The notes beneath the pieces were generated by a model. The model searched no databases and was not told where the DNA came from. It saw only the letters and a list, made by a program, of their open reading frames with translations. A DNA stretch of 64,000 nucleotides from Rugosimonospora africana (lineage in GTDB: Bacteria; Actinomycetota; Actinomycetes; Mycobacteriales; Micromonosporaceae). Of this stretch, positions 40,826-49,210 are shown piece after piece. Where the stretch lies: contig NZ_BONZ01000049.1 in NCBI RefSeq assembly GCF_016862975.1, forward strand, positions 122,497-186,496, read 5' to 3'. Numbering within the stretch: position 1 is the stretch's first letter; every line of letters begins with the position of its first letter. A program made the position numbers and the translations under genes.

Positions 40826-41302
40826 TCAGCCCTGCGACGATGAGCTGTGATTGTCGGCGACGCCGAAATCGCCGCGAGTTTGACCGTGCATCTGTTGCAA
40901 GCGCGTGACGAGACGGTCGAAGGGTTTCGGGCGAAGCCACACCTCGAATCGCGATCCCGGGAAATCGCGGTAGACCCCAGTCATGATCGGACTGCTGGCC
41001 GCGCGGTACACCACAATCTGCGGGTGCGGCGTATCACTCACTGCTATTGCCTCGATCTGTTCCCAGCGAACGACCTCTCGTCTGAGGAGGCGAGTAATCC
41101 GGATCCCGGTGATGCTGACGTCGATGCCTGCACGGAGGTGCGCCGTGAGAAAGACCAACCCGGGAGCCATGATCGCGATGCTGAGTGCCCCGGACCATCC
41201 TTGCGCGACGATGCCGACAATCATCATCAGGACAATGACAGCGATCAGCGGATAGACGAGGATGCGTCGCAGGTCGAGCCACGGTCGCCTCCACTGCCCC
41301 AT
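40826..41302 (-). CDS. PH-domain-like membrane protein, 158 residues
   Basis: Two adjacent hydrophobic segments (about 15-32 and 38-54) are followed by a strand-rich domain: RAGIDVSITGIRITRLLRRE, VRWEQIEAIAVSDTPHPQIV, and the end helix FDRLVTRLQQMHG. This is the layout of bacterial PH-domain (bPH) membrane proteins of unknown role. ATG start at 41302. Confidence 0.65.
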   Translation of the reverse strand: MGQWRRPWLDLRRILVYPLIAVIVLMMIVGIVAQGWSGALSIAIMAPGLVFLTAHLRAGIDVSITGIRITRLLRREVVRWEQIEAIAVSDTPHPQIVVYRAASSPIMTGVYRDFPGSRFEVWLRPKPFDRLVTRLQQMHGQTRGDFGVADNHSSSSQG

Positions 41303-41349
41303 ACGAGGATCGTCGCGTACCCGTCAAGACGCCTGCTGTCCCGTTCGCC

Positions 41350-41463
41350 GTCGACCCACACATCGTGAAGCCGGGTTCTGGCCCCGGGTCCAGGTGGAGC
41401 GCCCTACTGGACGTACGACCTGGACCCGGGGCCAGGTTCCGGCTTGGCTGCGCCTGGGTCGAC
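41350..41463. repeat. Large inverted repeat
   Basis: The inner arms 41368-41395 and 41418-41445 are 28 bp each and complementary at 25 positions. The outer ends GTCGACCCA (41350) and TGGGTCGAC (41455) are exact complements. The whole could fold into a cruciform and looks like a small non-coding mobile repeat. Confidence 0.75.
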
Positions 41464-41689
41464 GGTGGGCGGGATGGCACCCACCCCGGGGCCCGAGCGC
41501 TCCCGCCGGAGGCACGCTCTGAGGTCAAGTCGTTGCGAGGGTGCGGCGCGCCGTGGCGCGCGATGCCGGCGCCCCAGCGCCGCCTGCAGCGCGCCGACGA
41601 GTGCGCCGCTGCGCCGCGCTCGCGCGGCGCCTTGATCCTGATGAGAACTATTCGGCAGTACAACAACCAAACAACGATGTCGTGTCACG

Positions 41690-41728
41690 CCTGATGCTTG
41701 ACACCGGCGTCCCACCTGATGCTTGACA
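41690..41728. mobile_element. IS-end-like direct repeats (probable transposon remnant)
   Basis: CCTGATGCTTGACA occurs at 41690-41703 and 41715-41728. On the minus strand this is TGTCAAGCATCAGG twice, resembling the repeated terminal TGT...-type ends of IS21- or IS481-like elements. No transposase is present. It lies just downstream of a gene that is truncated at its 3' end. Confidence 0.4.
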
Positions 41729-41862
41729 GTGGCCGTGTTCGGCCGTTGATCACGACGAGTTGTCGCTCTCGTGATCAGGGGGCCGGGATTGGCGCTGATC
41801 GTCATGTCGAAGGTGGAACAGCGGTACCGGGCCGTGCTCGCGGTCCAGGCCGGGGGACCGGG

Positions 41863-42573
41863 TCAACTCTCGCGGCAGTTGCACTTGGCTGGAGTGCGCT
41901 GGTCTCCCCACGGGTAGATGTCACCCCTGGTGCCTCGGGCGGCCTTCTCCCACCCGTGGGCCGTGGGGAGCGCTTTGCCGGCCCACTGGCTGTAGGCGTT
42001 CGCGTCATGCCAGGCGACGAACACGACCGGGTGGTCCAACTGGTTGGCGGGCGGCCTGCCGTCGATCCAGTGCTCGGGCGGCTCGGCGTCGGTCGCCGCG
42101 ACGTACCGGCCGTAGTCCGTGTTTGTGGTGGGATAGACGTCGATGTAGAACCCTGCGAGGTACACGGGCTCGTTCTGCTCTCCGGCGAAGAACACTCCTG
42201 CGTCGGCCAGGGTCATGAGCTTGCCGTCGATGGGGTGACGGATCTGGGTTTCGTCGCCTGCTAACACGGCGTCTGGCCCTCCGTTCTCGGTACCGGGGTG
42301 GACGACGGTGCGCTGAGGAGGCGAGAAGCCGGAAGGTGTCAAGTCCAGCTTGCGGGCGAATCGCTCCTGGACCTCGGGGCCGGACGCGGCAAGCGAAGTG
42401 TCTAATGCGGACTGGTTGACCGGCCGGGGGACGATGCTCTCGCTGCCCGCTTCCCACTTCGACACCATGCGCTCGCTGATGCCGAGGTGGGCAGCAAACT
42501 CGCGGATACTCATGCGCCTCGCCTCACGTAGCGCGCGAACTTCCCGTCCTGGCGGCCGTATATTGGGCCGCAT
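41863..42573 (-). CDS. HTH - formylglycine-generating-enzyme-like (FGE/SUMF1) fusion, C-terminally truncated
   Basis: A 236-residue protein from ATG 42573. Residues 1-60 are an XRE-type helix-turn-helix (RMSIREFAAHLGISERMVSK). Residues 105-236 are the first half of an FGE-sulfatase domain: FYIDVYPTTNTDYGRYVAAT, then DHPVVFVAWHDANAYSQWAG and the GWEKAARGTRGDIYPWGD block. It stops at CNCRES, where the family normally continues through the WEW-containing core. The break is close to IS-end-like repeats, so truncation by an inserted and later lost element is likely. Probably a non-functional remnant. Confidence 0.7.
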   Translation of the reverse strand: MRPNIRPPGREVRALREARRMSIREFAAHLGISERMVSKWEAGSESIVPRPVNQSALDTSLAASGPEVQERFARKLDLTPSGFSPPQRTVVHPGTENGGPDAVLAGDETQIRHPIDGKLMTLADAGVFFAGEQNEPVYLAGFYIDVYPTTNTDYGRYVAATDAEPPEHWIDGRPPANQLDHPVVFVAWHDANAYSQWAGKALPTAHGWEKAARGTRGDIYPWGDQRTPAKCNCRES

Positions 42574-42604
42574 CTTGGCGGCGAGGGGTGCCTGAGGTGA
42601 GCTG

Positions 42605-42895
42605 GTGTCGATGACCGACGATGAGCTGGACGAGATCGAGCGGCGAGCGATGCTCGCGACCCCTGGCCCTTGGGAGGCGCGCCTGGAGACGCGGTGGGGA
42701 ACCGGCGGGGCAAGCTGCATCGACCTCAACCCCGGTGGTGATGAAGACGCGGAACTGTACTTCATCTATGACCCGATACCCCGCGTGAGTCCGAACGCAG
42801 ACCTGGACGCCGACCTTGACTTTGTTGCGCACGCCAGGACCGATGTCCCGCACCTCGTCGCCGAGATTAGGCGCCTTCGTAGTCTCGTCGAGTGA
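42605..42895 (+). CDS. Hypothetical small protein, 96 residues
   Basis: Starts MTDDELDEIERRAMLATPGP, with a middle FIYDP strand and the ending FVAHARTDVPHLVAEIRRLR, a pattern seen in many short actinobacterial and phage proteins of unknown function. GTG 42605 or ATG 42611 may start it. Divergent from the truncated FGE fusion across only 31 bp. The 298 bp downstream show no gene. Confidence 0.65.
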   Translation: MSMTDDELDEIERRAMLATPGPWEARLETRWGTGGASCIDLNPGGDEDAELYFIYDPIPRVSPNADLDADLDFVAHARTDVPHLVAEIRRLRSLVE

Positions 42896-43193
42896 GGCAT
42901 CGGCACCGCAGGTGATCTGAGCGCGCCGATCCTGGCGGCGCGGCGGCGCTTGCCGGCCACGGCCCGGTCCTCGTCGCCGTTCCCGCCGATTCCGGCAGAT
43001 GAGCGCGGTTGGGCTGTTCATGGCTGGTGGCAGCGCCGATGCCTCCGCGGACAGGGGCCACATGACGCCCGCGGGGCGAACGGCGGTGGTCCCCAAGATT
43101 TTCTGCTGGCAGAGTGTCGGGTCCGGAGCGACGCGTTCGTAGCAGAGGTGAGAGGTGGCCGGAGGAGGCCGCCGGTACAAGGGGAGTCATGAG

Positions 43194-43568
43194 ATGGCGC
43201 GATACCTGATCTCGTTCGATGACGGCGCGATGGCCCATATCCCCAACGAGGACTTTCCCGACGTGGCCAGGGCCGCGCACGAGGTGGTCCAGGAGGCCGT
43301 GAACGCCGGCGTGTGGGTTTTCGGTGGTGGTCTGGTAAGCCAGATGGCGAGCGTTGTGGCCACCGACGGAAGCGTCACCGACGGCCCGTACCCCGAGACC
43401 AAGGAGGTCATCGGGGGGTTCACTGTCGTCGACGTGTCCTCACGCGAGGAGGCGCTGAAGTGGGCTGCCAAGACGGCCGTCGCCTGCCGCTGTGCACAAG
43501 AGGTCCGGGAGCTCCTGCCCGACCCCGAACAAGACGCGATCCTCCGCCAGGCTGATGAGCGACACTGA
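43194..43568 (+). CDS. YCII/DGPF-related protein
   Basis: A 124-residue single-domain protein of the YciI-like/DGPF group: MARYLISFDDGAMAHIPNED, VWVFGGGLVSQMASVVATDG, the hallmark DGPYPETKEVIGGFTVVDV, and SREEALKWAAKTAVACRCAQ. Homologues are often encoded beside ECF sigma factors; none is adjacent here. ATG 43194 follows GGGGAG. Enzymatic role unproven. Confidence 0.88.
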   Translation: MARYLISFDDGAMAHIPNEDFPDVARAAHEVVQEAVNAGVWVFGGGLVSQMASVVATDGSVTDGPYPETKEVIGGFTVVDVSSREEALKWAAKTAVACRCAQEVRELLPDPEQDAILRQADERH

Positions 43569-43758
43569 CGTTCCCACGTGGTCTGATCGAGGGCAACCGG
43601 CCACGCTAGAGCAAGACTTGCCTTGGCCGCGGTTTACGACCTGGGTCTGCACATCGACCCGAACGGGGGACGTGAGGCACTGACGAGGATCGGGCGTGGG
43701 GGCGCGTCCGATCCTCGTGCTTGACCGGGATCCCGCGACCCGTCCAGCGCCGCTGCTG

Positions 43759-44620
43759 TCAGCCGTTGCTGTCATGCACCGACAGTTGGAAGACCGACCA
43801 GCGGTCCACCGGCTTGAAGCCGAGTATCGCGTTGACCGCCCGCATGTGCGTGTTCTCCTCGGCGTTCCACGCGTCGATGACGCGCAGCGCCGGCTCGTGA
43901 ACCCGTGCGTGCGCGTGGTTGGCCGACTTGACGATCAGACCGAGACGCCGGCCTCGGTGGGCTGGTTCGACGATTGTGGTCCGCTGTCGCGCGTGAGTGT
44001 CGTCGTTTGTCTCGAACGACAGCTTGGTGCGGGCGACGATCTGACCGGTGGCGTCGTGCCGGGCCGCTGTCGAGCAGGAGCGGTGGCCAAGACCCAGTTC
44101 GGTCGCCTCTTGTCGGCGTACCCGGTCGGTGTCGTACAACTCCTGCTCGACTGCCAGGTCACCGGTGGGGGCGTCGAGCATGAGCCGGCTCTGCAGCGCG
44201 GCGACGTCCTTGACTATTTCTTCGGGTGCCGCGTCGCGCCACTGCACCAGCGAATACCCGTCCGCGTGGGTCCACGCCTCGGCAAGCGTCGCCTCGTCGT
44301 CCCCCGAATGGTCGCCGAGCTGGCACCGGGACCTGATGCTGGTCACGCCGGGCTGCTGGGCGCGGTTGGTGAGGTAGCGGTAGCCGGCCTCGTCGCGGGC
44401 AACGCCGCCGGGCAGTGCCCGAACGGTCTCGGTCTCGATCAGGCTTCGGCTATGTCGCCGAGCGGCTGCGTAGACCTCCTCCAGCAGCCTGGTGCCGATA
44501 CCGCGGCGCCGGTGCTGCGGGTGCACGACCAACTCCAGGTAGACCATGCCCAGGTTGGCAGCCTGGGGCAGCAGGTATCGTCGCCACGGAGTCAACCGGA
44601 TCGAGCTGCGTGATGGTCAT
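43759..44620 (-). pseudogene. GNAT acetyltransferase with an internal frameshifting deletion
   Basis: The ATG at 44620 begins MTITQLDPVDSVAT, a normal start for this large GNAT group. About ten codons on, the reading continues in another frame as RRYLLPQAANLGMVYLELVV with HPQHRRRGIGTRLL (acetyl-CoA loop), which belongs roughly 60-80 residues further into such proteins. From there to 43759 the frame is open, including a second GNAT-like half (IVEPAHRGRRLGLIVKSANH). The N-terminal fold of the first domain is missing, so the product is unlikely to work unless restarted at a TTG near 44595. Confidence 0.65.
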
Positions 44621-44668
44621 ACCCGCATCGTCTGCCGAACGTGACCGATCAGCAATCGAATTGCTTCG

Positions 44669-45265
44669 CTATGGCGAGGGCTCGCTCAGCAGCGTCTGTA
44701 CGGCGGATTCCAGGTCCAGGGCGGTGACTTTGCGACGAAAGGCCGCGGCAACTCGGCCATCGCGATCCAGGACCACGGTATTGGGGAGGGCCATGGATAT
44801 TGCGGGGAAGCTCGGCAACGTTTTCCCGTCGGGATCGAATAGATTCGGGTACGTCAAATTGTAGTGAGCGACGAATGCCTTGGCCGGCGAACGCTCATCG
44901 TGGATGTTCACGCCGAGCATGTGGACATTGAGGCCCGAGGTGGCCTTGACGAAGGCTTGCAGCTCGGGCGCCTCGTCGTTGCACGGAGCACACCACGACG
45001 CCCAGAAGTTGACCACAACCACGGAGCCGGCCCAGTCGCCGAGTCGGAATGCGGTGGCGTCCAGAAGTTGGCCGCTCAATAGCGGCGCCGCTGGACGACT
45101 CCCGACCGGAAAATGGACACTGGCGTCCGGTGTCTGTTTCACGCTTGGTTGACTAGTGTGCGGGTTGGACGGATAGGTATACCAGCCGACCGCAACGGTG
45201 GCAGCAAGGATCGTGGTGACGGCGACGATTCGAGTCACGGAAATTCTCGGGAATGGCATCTTCAT
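44669..45265 (-). CDS. Membrane-anchored TlpA/ResA-like thiol-disulfide oxidoreductase
   Basis: A 198-residue extracytoplasmic thioredoxin-fold protein. Residues 12-28 form an uncleaved or cleaved N-terminal hydrophobic segment. The active site VVNFWASWCAPC places the redox cysteines at 92 and 95, followed by the LHMLG-like strand and the cis-proline region MALPNTVVLDRDGRV. It would reduce or oxidise cysteines in exported proteins, for example in cytochrome c maturation, although no such genes are adjacent. ATG 45265. Confidence 0.9.
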   Translation of the reverse strand: MKMPFPRISVTRIVAVTTILAATVAVGWYTYPSNPHTSQPSVKQTPDASVHFPVGSRPAAPLLSGQLLDATAFRLGDWAGSVVVVNFWASWCAPCNDEAPELQAFVKATSGLNVHMLGVNIHDERSPAKAFVAHYNLTYPNLFDPDGKTLPSFPAISMALPNTVVLDRDGRVAAAFRRKVTALDLESAVQTLLSEPSP

Positions 45266-45353
45266 CCAATCTCGCCGTTACTCGCTGGGAGATGTCTCAG
45301 CTCGCCGGTACGCTGCACCTTAGACGAACCACCAGCGCGGCGACCGGGGGACG

Positions 45354-45660
45354 GTGTCGATGGAAGTCAAAGACCTGCGGGAACCGGCCCGGGTTGTGGG
45401 CGACGCGCCGGATCTGGACGAGTTGGCGCGGGAGGTCAAGCGGGCCTGGCAGGCGTGGCAGGCAGCGTCGGCGTTCCGGTACGCCACGGTTGCCCAGCGA
45501 CTACCGGCGCTGATCCGCCAGTGGGAAAGCCCGATGCGAGGGTATCGCGGCGCGGATTGGCGGCGGGCACAGTGGAAGACGAGCAAGGGTCGACGCTGGA
45601 TGCCGATGACCCGGATCTGGCGGCCGCGGCGGTGTGGCTGGCGATGATGCGCTCAGCTCA
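45354..45660 (+). pseudogene. Fragment of an XRE-type regulator
   Basis: The frame from 45360 reads ELAREVKRAWQAWQAASAFR YATVAQRLPALIRQW then RGYRGADWRRAQ, which matches the start of the helical sensor part of actinomycete XRE regulators. The helix-turn-helix is missing before it, and the rest of the domain is lost after it; a different frame (EDEQGSTLDADDPDLAAAAV) continues for about 30 codons. A gene remnant. Confidence 0.45.
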
Positions 45661-46137
45661 GGTAAGGCGGGGCGCTTCCCTCCCATGTTCGGTGTAGATC
45701 GTCCGACCGCTCTTCTTCGCGATAACCGCCGCGTGAAGGCGGCGAACCAGTCTCGCCGGTGCGAGGCTTTCGAGCTCGGATGGTTCGACGTACCGGTACC
45801 CGTCGATCTCGCCGTCCTCGAACACGATCCGGCGTAGGTCGTCCGCGCTGAGGCTCCCGCCGTCGAAGACGTACAGGACCTTGTCGCCGTCGTTCTCCGT
45901 GGGTGCCCAGTCGACCACGAGCAGCGGCCCGACCGGGGGACTGATACCCAACTCCTCGCGGATCTCGCGGGCGCACGCCGCGGACGGAGCTTCGCCCGGC
46001 TCGACGAACCCGCCGGGTATATCCCAGTAGTCCTTGTACGTGGGGTGAAGCATCAGCACTCGGCCGGCGTCATCGAGGAACAGGGTGCCAGCGGACAACC
46101 GGGCCTGCGCCATGGGCGGCGGAGCGGCTGAGGTCAC
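45658..46137 (-). CDS. NUDIX hydrolase
   Basis: A 159-residue NUDIX enzyme. The complete Nudix box runs GFVEPGEAPSAACAREIREE then LGI, exactly fitting Gx5Ex7REUxEExGU, after WDIPGG. The protein ends with PARLVRRLHAAVIAKKSGRT. Substrate unknown, a nucleoside diphosphate derivative by family. The start is GTG 46137 or ATG 46113; neither has a strong ribosome site. Divergent from the DUF1707 gene. Confidence 0.9.
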   Translation of the reverse strand: MTSAAPPPMAQARLSAGTLFLDDAGRVLMLHPTYKDYWDIPGGFVEPGEAPSAACAREIREELGISPPVGPLLVVDWAPTENDGDKVLYVFDGGSLSADDLRRIVFEDGEIDGYRYVEPSELESLAPARLVRRLHAAVIAKKSGRTIYTEHGREAPRLT

Positions 46138-46244
46138 GGCTAGCAGCCTAGACAGACCGGCCGCGTCCGTGCGGCTTAAGGGTGGCGTTGGGTTCGGGCC
46201 GCACGGGGACAGCGGTCGGGGGAGCCGGTCGCTACCTTGACGCA

Positions 46245-46724
46245 ATGGTCATGGACCCTGGCTTTCGCACCCTGGCCTCAGATGCCGAGCGACAGGCGGT
46301 CATTGAGCGGCTTCACGCCGCGACCGCCGAGGGACGCCTCACGCTGGAAGAGTTCAGTGAGCGGGCGTCCAGGGTGTACGGGTCCCGCACCCGCGCCGAG
46401 CTGGCTACGCTGATCCAGGACCTGCCGGTGGACACGTTCCCGCCCGCGGCGGGCATGCCGGTTGCCGGGCCGCCGGCACCGAGCAGCACGTTGCCACTGC
46501 TGGCGTTGATATTCGGTGTGGTGTCGCTGCCCGGGGACGCGTGCACGGGCCTCGGTGGGGCAAGCGGTCTGGCGGGCATCGTGTTGGGCATCATCGGCCT
46601 GCGCCGAATCCGTCGCGGCACGGCAAGTGGACGCGCCATGGCCATCATCGGCATCATCTGTGGCGCGCTGGGTGTCGCCGTACCTCTGGCGATGATGATT
46701 GTCGGTCTGTCCGTCATCGACTGA
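46245..46724 (+). CDS. DUF1707/DUF4190 membrane protein
   Basis: A 159-residue protein. The N-terminal DUF1707 (about 6-60: LASDAERQAVIERLHAATAE then GRLTLEEFSERASRVYGSRT) is joined to a DUF4190-like part with two or three transmembrane segments (LLALIFGVVSLPGDACTGLG, GLAGIVLGIIGLRRI, AIIGIICGALGVAVPLAMMI). Common in actinobacteria, role unknown. The start at 46245 gives MVMDPGFR. The next gene begins 19 bp later. Confidence 0.85.
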   Translation: MVMDPGFRTLASDAERQAVIERLHAATAEGRLTLEEFSERASRVYGSRTRAELATLIQDLPVDTFPPAAGMPVAGPPAPSSTLPLLALIFGVVSLPGDACTGLGGASGLAGIVLGIIGLRRIRRGTASGRAMAIIGIICGALGVAVPLAMMIVGLSVID

Positions 46725-46743
46725 ACGGGTAGGCTCCCCACCC

Positions 46744-47205
46744 GTGATCCCCACCGAGCGCCTGCGGCTGCATCCTCTCGACACCGATGGCGCGAGGGCC
46801 ATTGTGGACGGTCAGCGCGACGATCGGTGGCACGCGGAGTTTCCCCGCGATGACGACCGGGACGCGGCGGGCATGGTTCTCGAGCGGTACCACGAGATCT
46901 TCGGTTCCTTCGTCATCGTGGAGTGCGCGAGCGAGCTGGTGGTCGGGACGATCGGCTTCTTCGGCCCGCCCGACGCCTCGGGCACTGTCGTGGTCGGCTA
47001 TGGATTGGTACGGGCGGCTCGCGGGTCGGGGTACGCGTCCGAGGCGCTGCGCGGTCTCGTGGAGTTCGCGTTCGCTCGGGACGTACGCAGGATCGTGGCC
47101 GACACCGAGCGCGACAACGTTGCGTCGCAACGGGTACTGGAGAAGGCGGGATTCTCGCGTACCCACTCGACGGACGAGGTGCACTGGTACGCCCTCGTGC
47201 GCTAG
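46744..47205 (+). CDS. GNAT family N-acetyltransferase (RimJ/RimL-like)
   Basis: A 153-residue acetyltransferase starting at GTG 46744 (VIPTERLRLHPLDTDGARAI). It has the acetyl-CoA motif VRAARGSGYASEALRGLVEF and the C-terminal ERDNVASQRVLEKAGFSRTH, typical of protein or small-molecule acetyltransferases. Complete, unlike the two other GNAT genes of this region. The end overlaps the end of a convergent regulator fragment by 4 bases. Confidence 0.9.
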   Translation: MIPTERLRLHPLDTDGARAIVDGQRDDRWHAEFPRDDDRDAAGMVLERYHEIFGSFVIVECASELVVGTIGFFGPPDASGTVVVGYGLVRAARGSGYASEALRGLVEFAFARDVRRIVADTERDNVASQRVLEKAGFSRTHSTDEVHWYALVR

Positions 47206-47500
47206 GCGGCGTAGTCGCCCTCGGAACGGCCGATGAGGCTCTGGGTTCCGCGTACCCAGGCACGCAGTTCGTTGTCCCGAGCGCGTTGGGCGCACACGCC
47301 CACGCGGCGTCGGCGTGGGTCATCGCGGTCCCCGCGTCGCCGGCGTCCAGGGCGGCATAGGCGAGGACGCCCTGTATCCGTCCGAGGGTGAGGTAGAGGT
47401 CGCCGAGGTCTTGCGGGCTGTAGTGGTGCTGCCGCAGCCGGCGGAGGGCTTCGCCGCGCAGCTCGATCGCCCGTTGCAGCATGGGAACCGGGGCGGTCAC
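47202..47500 (-). pseudogene. C-terminal fragment of an XRE-type regulator, frameshifted
   Basis: From 47500 the frame reads MLQRAIELRGEALRRLRQHH, DLGDLYLTLGRIQGVLAYAA and TAMTHADAAWAC, the helical repeat part of actinomycete XRE regulators. Near 47295 the homology moves to another frame, which continues RDNELRAWVRGTQSLIGRSE and stops at 47202. The DNA-binding part is missing. A remnant, although its GTG overlaps the preceding stop. Confidence 0.5.
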
Positions 47501-48135
47501 CCGGGTGGCCGGGCCGGCGAGGGCGGAAAGTCCGGCTGCGCGGGGTTGTCGTCGACGTGCCGGGATGAGCGGTCGGGTAGTCGTTCGGGGGCCCGAAGGC
47601 TCAGTTCTACGGTGCCGGTCGCGACCTGCTCGTGCAGTTCGTCGAGGGCGCGCAGTTCGTGCGTGGCAAAGAGGTCGAACAAGTCGGACTGGTGTCCCGG
47701 AAGGTGTGACTCGGAGTTGAGCCGGTCGAGTTCGGCGGTGCGGCCGGTGGCCGACAGATACCTCACCAGAAATTCCCTGGTTGCCCGGCTGCCGATCCCG
47801 TCGCGTACAGCGGCCGTGAACGCCGACCGGAGGGCATCGCCCTCAATGAGCGCTCGCCTGAGCGGACTCTCGGGCACTTCGCCGCGGCCGAGCGCTTCCC
47901 GCAGGCCGGAGTCCGCCCCGGCGCTGGCCGGTGCGCGGGCGAAATCGCAGACGGCGGTTCGGATCGCCGGAACCGCGAGGATCCCGGAAAGGGGAAGGGG
48001 GACCGTGTCGTCCCGTGCGGATCTGTCGTCGGTGGACTCGGTACGGCGGATTTTCTTCAACCGTGACAACGCCCGCTCGGTCTGCGCCTGGCCCCAGCTG
48101 AGGCCATCGCCGCGAGATCCGTCGCGAAATCTCAT
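47497..48135 (-). CDS. Hypothetical protein, 212 residues
   Basis: Not recognised. It is predicted mainly helical (SGLREALGRGEVPESPLRRA, ALRSAFTAAVRDGIGSRATR and EFLVRYLSATGRTAELDRLN), with an acidic Asp/Leu-rich end region and a Pro-rich tail. ATG 48135 is preceded by GGGAAG. The stop overlaps the start of the regulator fragment downstream. Length and codon use are normal, but it sits among decayed genes and could itself be a remnant. Confidence 0.5.
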   Translation of the reverse strand: MRFRDGSRGDGLSWGQAQTERALSRLKKIRRTESTDDRSARDDTVPLPLSGILAVPAIRTAVCDFARAPASAGADSGLREALGRGEVPESPLRRALIEGDALRSAFTAAVRDGIGSRATREFLVRYLSATGRTAELDRLNSESHLPGHQSDLFDLFATHELRALDELHEQVATGTVELSLRAPERLPDRSSRHVDDNPAQPDFPPSPARPPG

Positions 48136-48320
48136 GCTTCCCGATGCTCCAGTCTCGCCGCCGGGCGGTAGGAGGCAGACGTAGCGGATCAGGCCCGCTC
48201 AGGTACGAACAGACTACAGCGACAGCGGTCAATACGGAGATGGGCAGTGTCGGGTAGACCCGGTTGCGGTTCGGCGCGAAGGACCAGGCGGCGGCGTGGG
48301 GCGCGACGCCCGGTTGCGGT

Positions 48321-48968
48321 TCAGGGGCGGAAGACCCAGTTGCGCCGCTCGTACTGGACGGTGAAGCCGAGCCGCACCCGCATCGTTGCCGCGGCCACGA
48401 TCTGGTCGCCGTGCCAGACGCCGTACGGATGCCAGCTCGGCCGGCCGACCAGCGACGCCACCATGTCTGACAGGTGCTCCTCGGGCATCCCGAATCCCCG
48501 CAGCATGGTGGCCGCCCAGGACGCGGCCTGTCCGGGCTCCACCGGGGCGACCCGCAGCGCCGGGTCCAGCCGGACCTCGGCATCGTCGGCCGAGGCGTTC
48601 AGCTCGCGGGCGAGCTTGACCCAGGTCGAGCCGGGTTGGATGTTCGCCCGGACGTGGATGTCGGCCCAACCGTCGGGCAGTGCGGAAGGCGCGAACTGCA
48701 GCACGGCCACCGGCGTGCTCCGCGACCGGTAGAAGTCGCACACCTCGTCGACGAGGTCGGCGGTCGCCGGCTCCTGGAAGCCGAATCCCAGTGCCTTGCT
48801 CCAGAACTGCGTGGGGTCGTGGCGCATGGACAGGGCCACGCCGCCGCCGAGCCGGGTGGCGTCCATGCCGAGCGCGTCCGCGGTCGCCCCCGGGGCGGCG
48901 GTCTCGAAGTCGAACAGCGCCTCGGCCTCGGACTGCTCGGCCAATCCGACATCCACTCGGGTCGTCAT
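48321..48968 (-). CDS. GNAT-like protein lacking the acetyl-CoA motif (in-frame internal deletion)
   Basis: A 215-residue protein of the two-lobed actinomycete GNAT group. The N-terminal part is complete (HVRANIQPGSTWVKLARELN, then RGFGMPEEHLSDMVASLVGR and HGDQIVAAATM). The family then has about 60 residues with the RxxG acetyl-CoA loop; here the sequence jumps directly to RVRLGFTVQYERRNWVFRP, the usual C-terminal end. The deletion is in frame, so a protein is made but catalysis is improbable. An imperfect duplicate of its last 20 coding bases lies 60 bp downstream (near 48260). Confidence 0.65.
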   Translation of the reverse strand: MTTRVDVGLAEQSEAEALFDFETAAPGATADALGMDATRLGGGVALSMRHDPTQFWSKALGFGFQEPATADLVDEVCDFYRSRSTPVAVLQFAPSALPDGWADIHVRANIQPGSTWVKLARELNASADDAEVRLDPALRVAPVEPGQAASWAATMLRGFGMPEEHLSDMVASLVGRPSWHPYGVWHGDQIVAAATMRVRLGFTVQYERRNWVFRP

Positions 48969-49210
48969 CTTCAGTTGCCTCTGGACGAAGGTGGCCGGTC
49001 CTTCGCCGGGCGCACAGCAACGCTAACGGAGCGGCGCGGCCATCGGTTTGACGCGCCGACCGCCCGGTGACCGTTGTCACGCCGCTGGAAGACGCGGTCG
49101 GCGCGGGTGGCCTTCGCTGGACCGCGCTCGTATCGCGCGGGGCGGTTGATCGTTTTCTTAGACGATGACGGTACGACACCCACGGGTGTTCCTGCCGGAG
49201 GAGGCGGCGG

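Larger units (their letters stand above)
41303..41862. other. 560-bp gene-free stretch with repeats
   Basis: No believable gene. It contains a 114-bp inverted repeat (41350-41463), two IS-end-like direct repeats (41690-41728) and a further inverted repeat TGATCACGA/TCGTGATCA at 41747-41777. The segment at 41640-41700 is distinctly AT-rich compared with its surroundings, suggesting foreign DNA. Confidence 0.6.

Noticed and set aside
41563..41640. GC-rich alternating stretch as a structured RNA
   Set aside because: Many short GCGC complements exist but no single stable, conserved fold stands out by eye.
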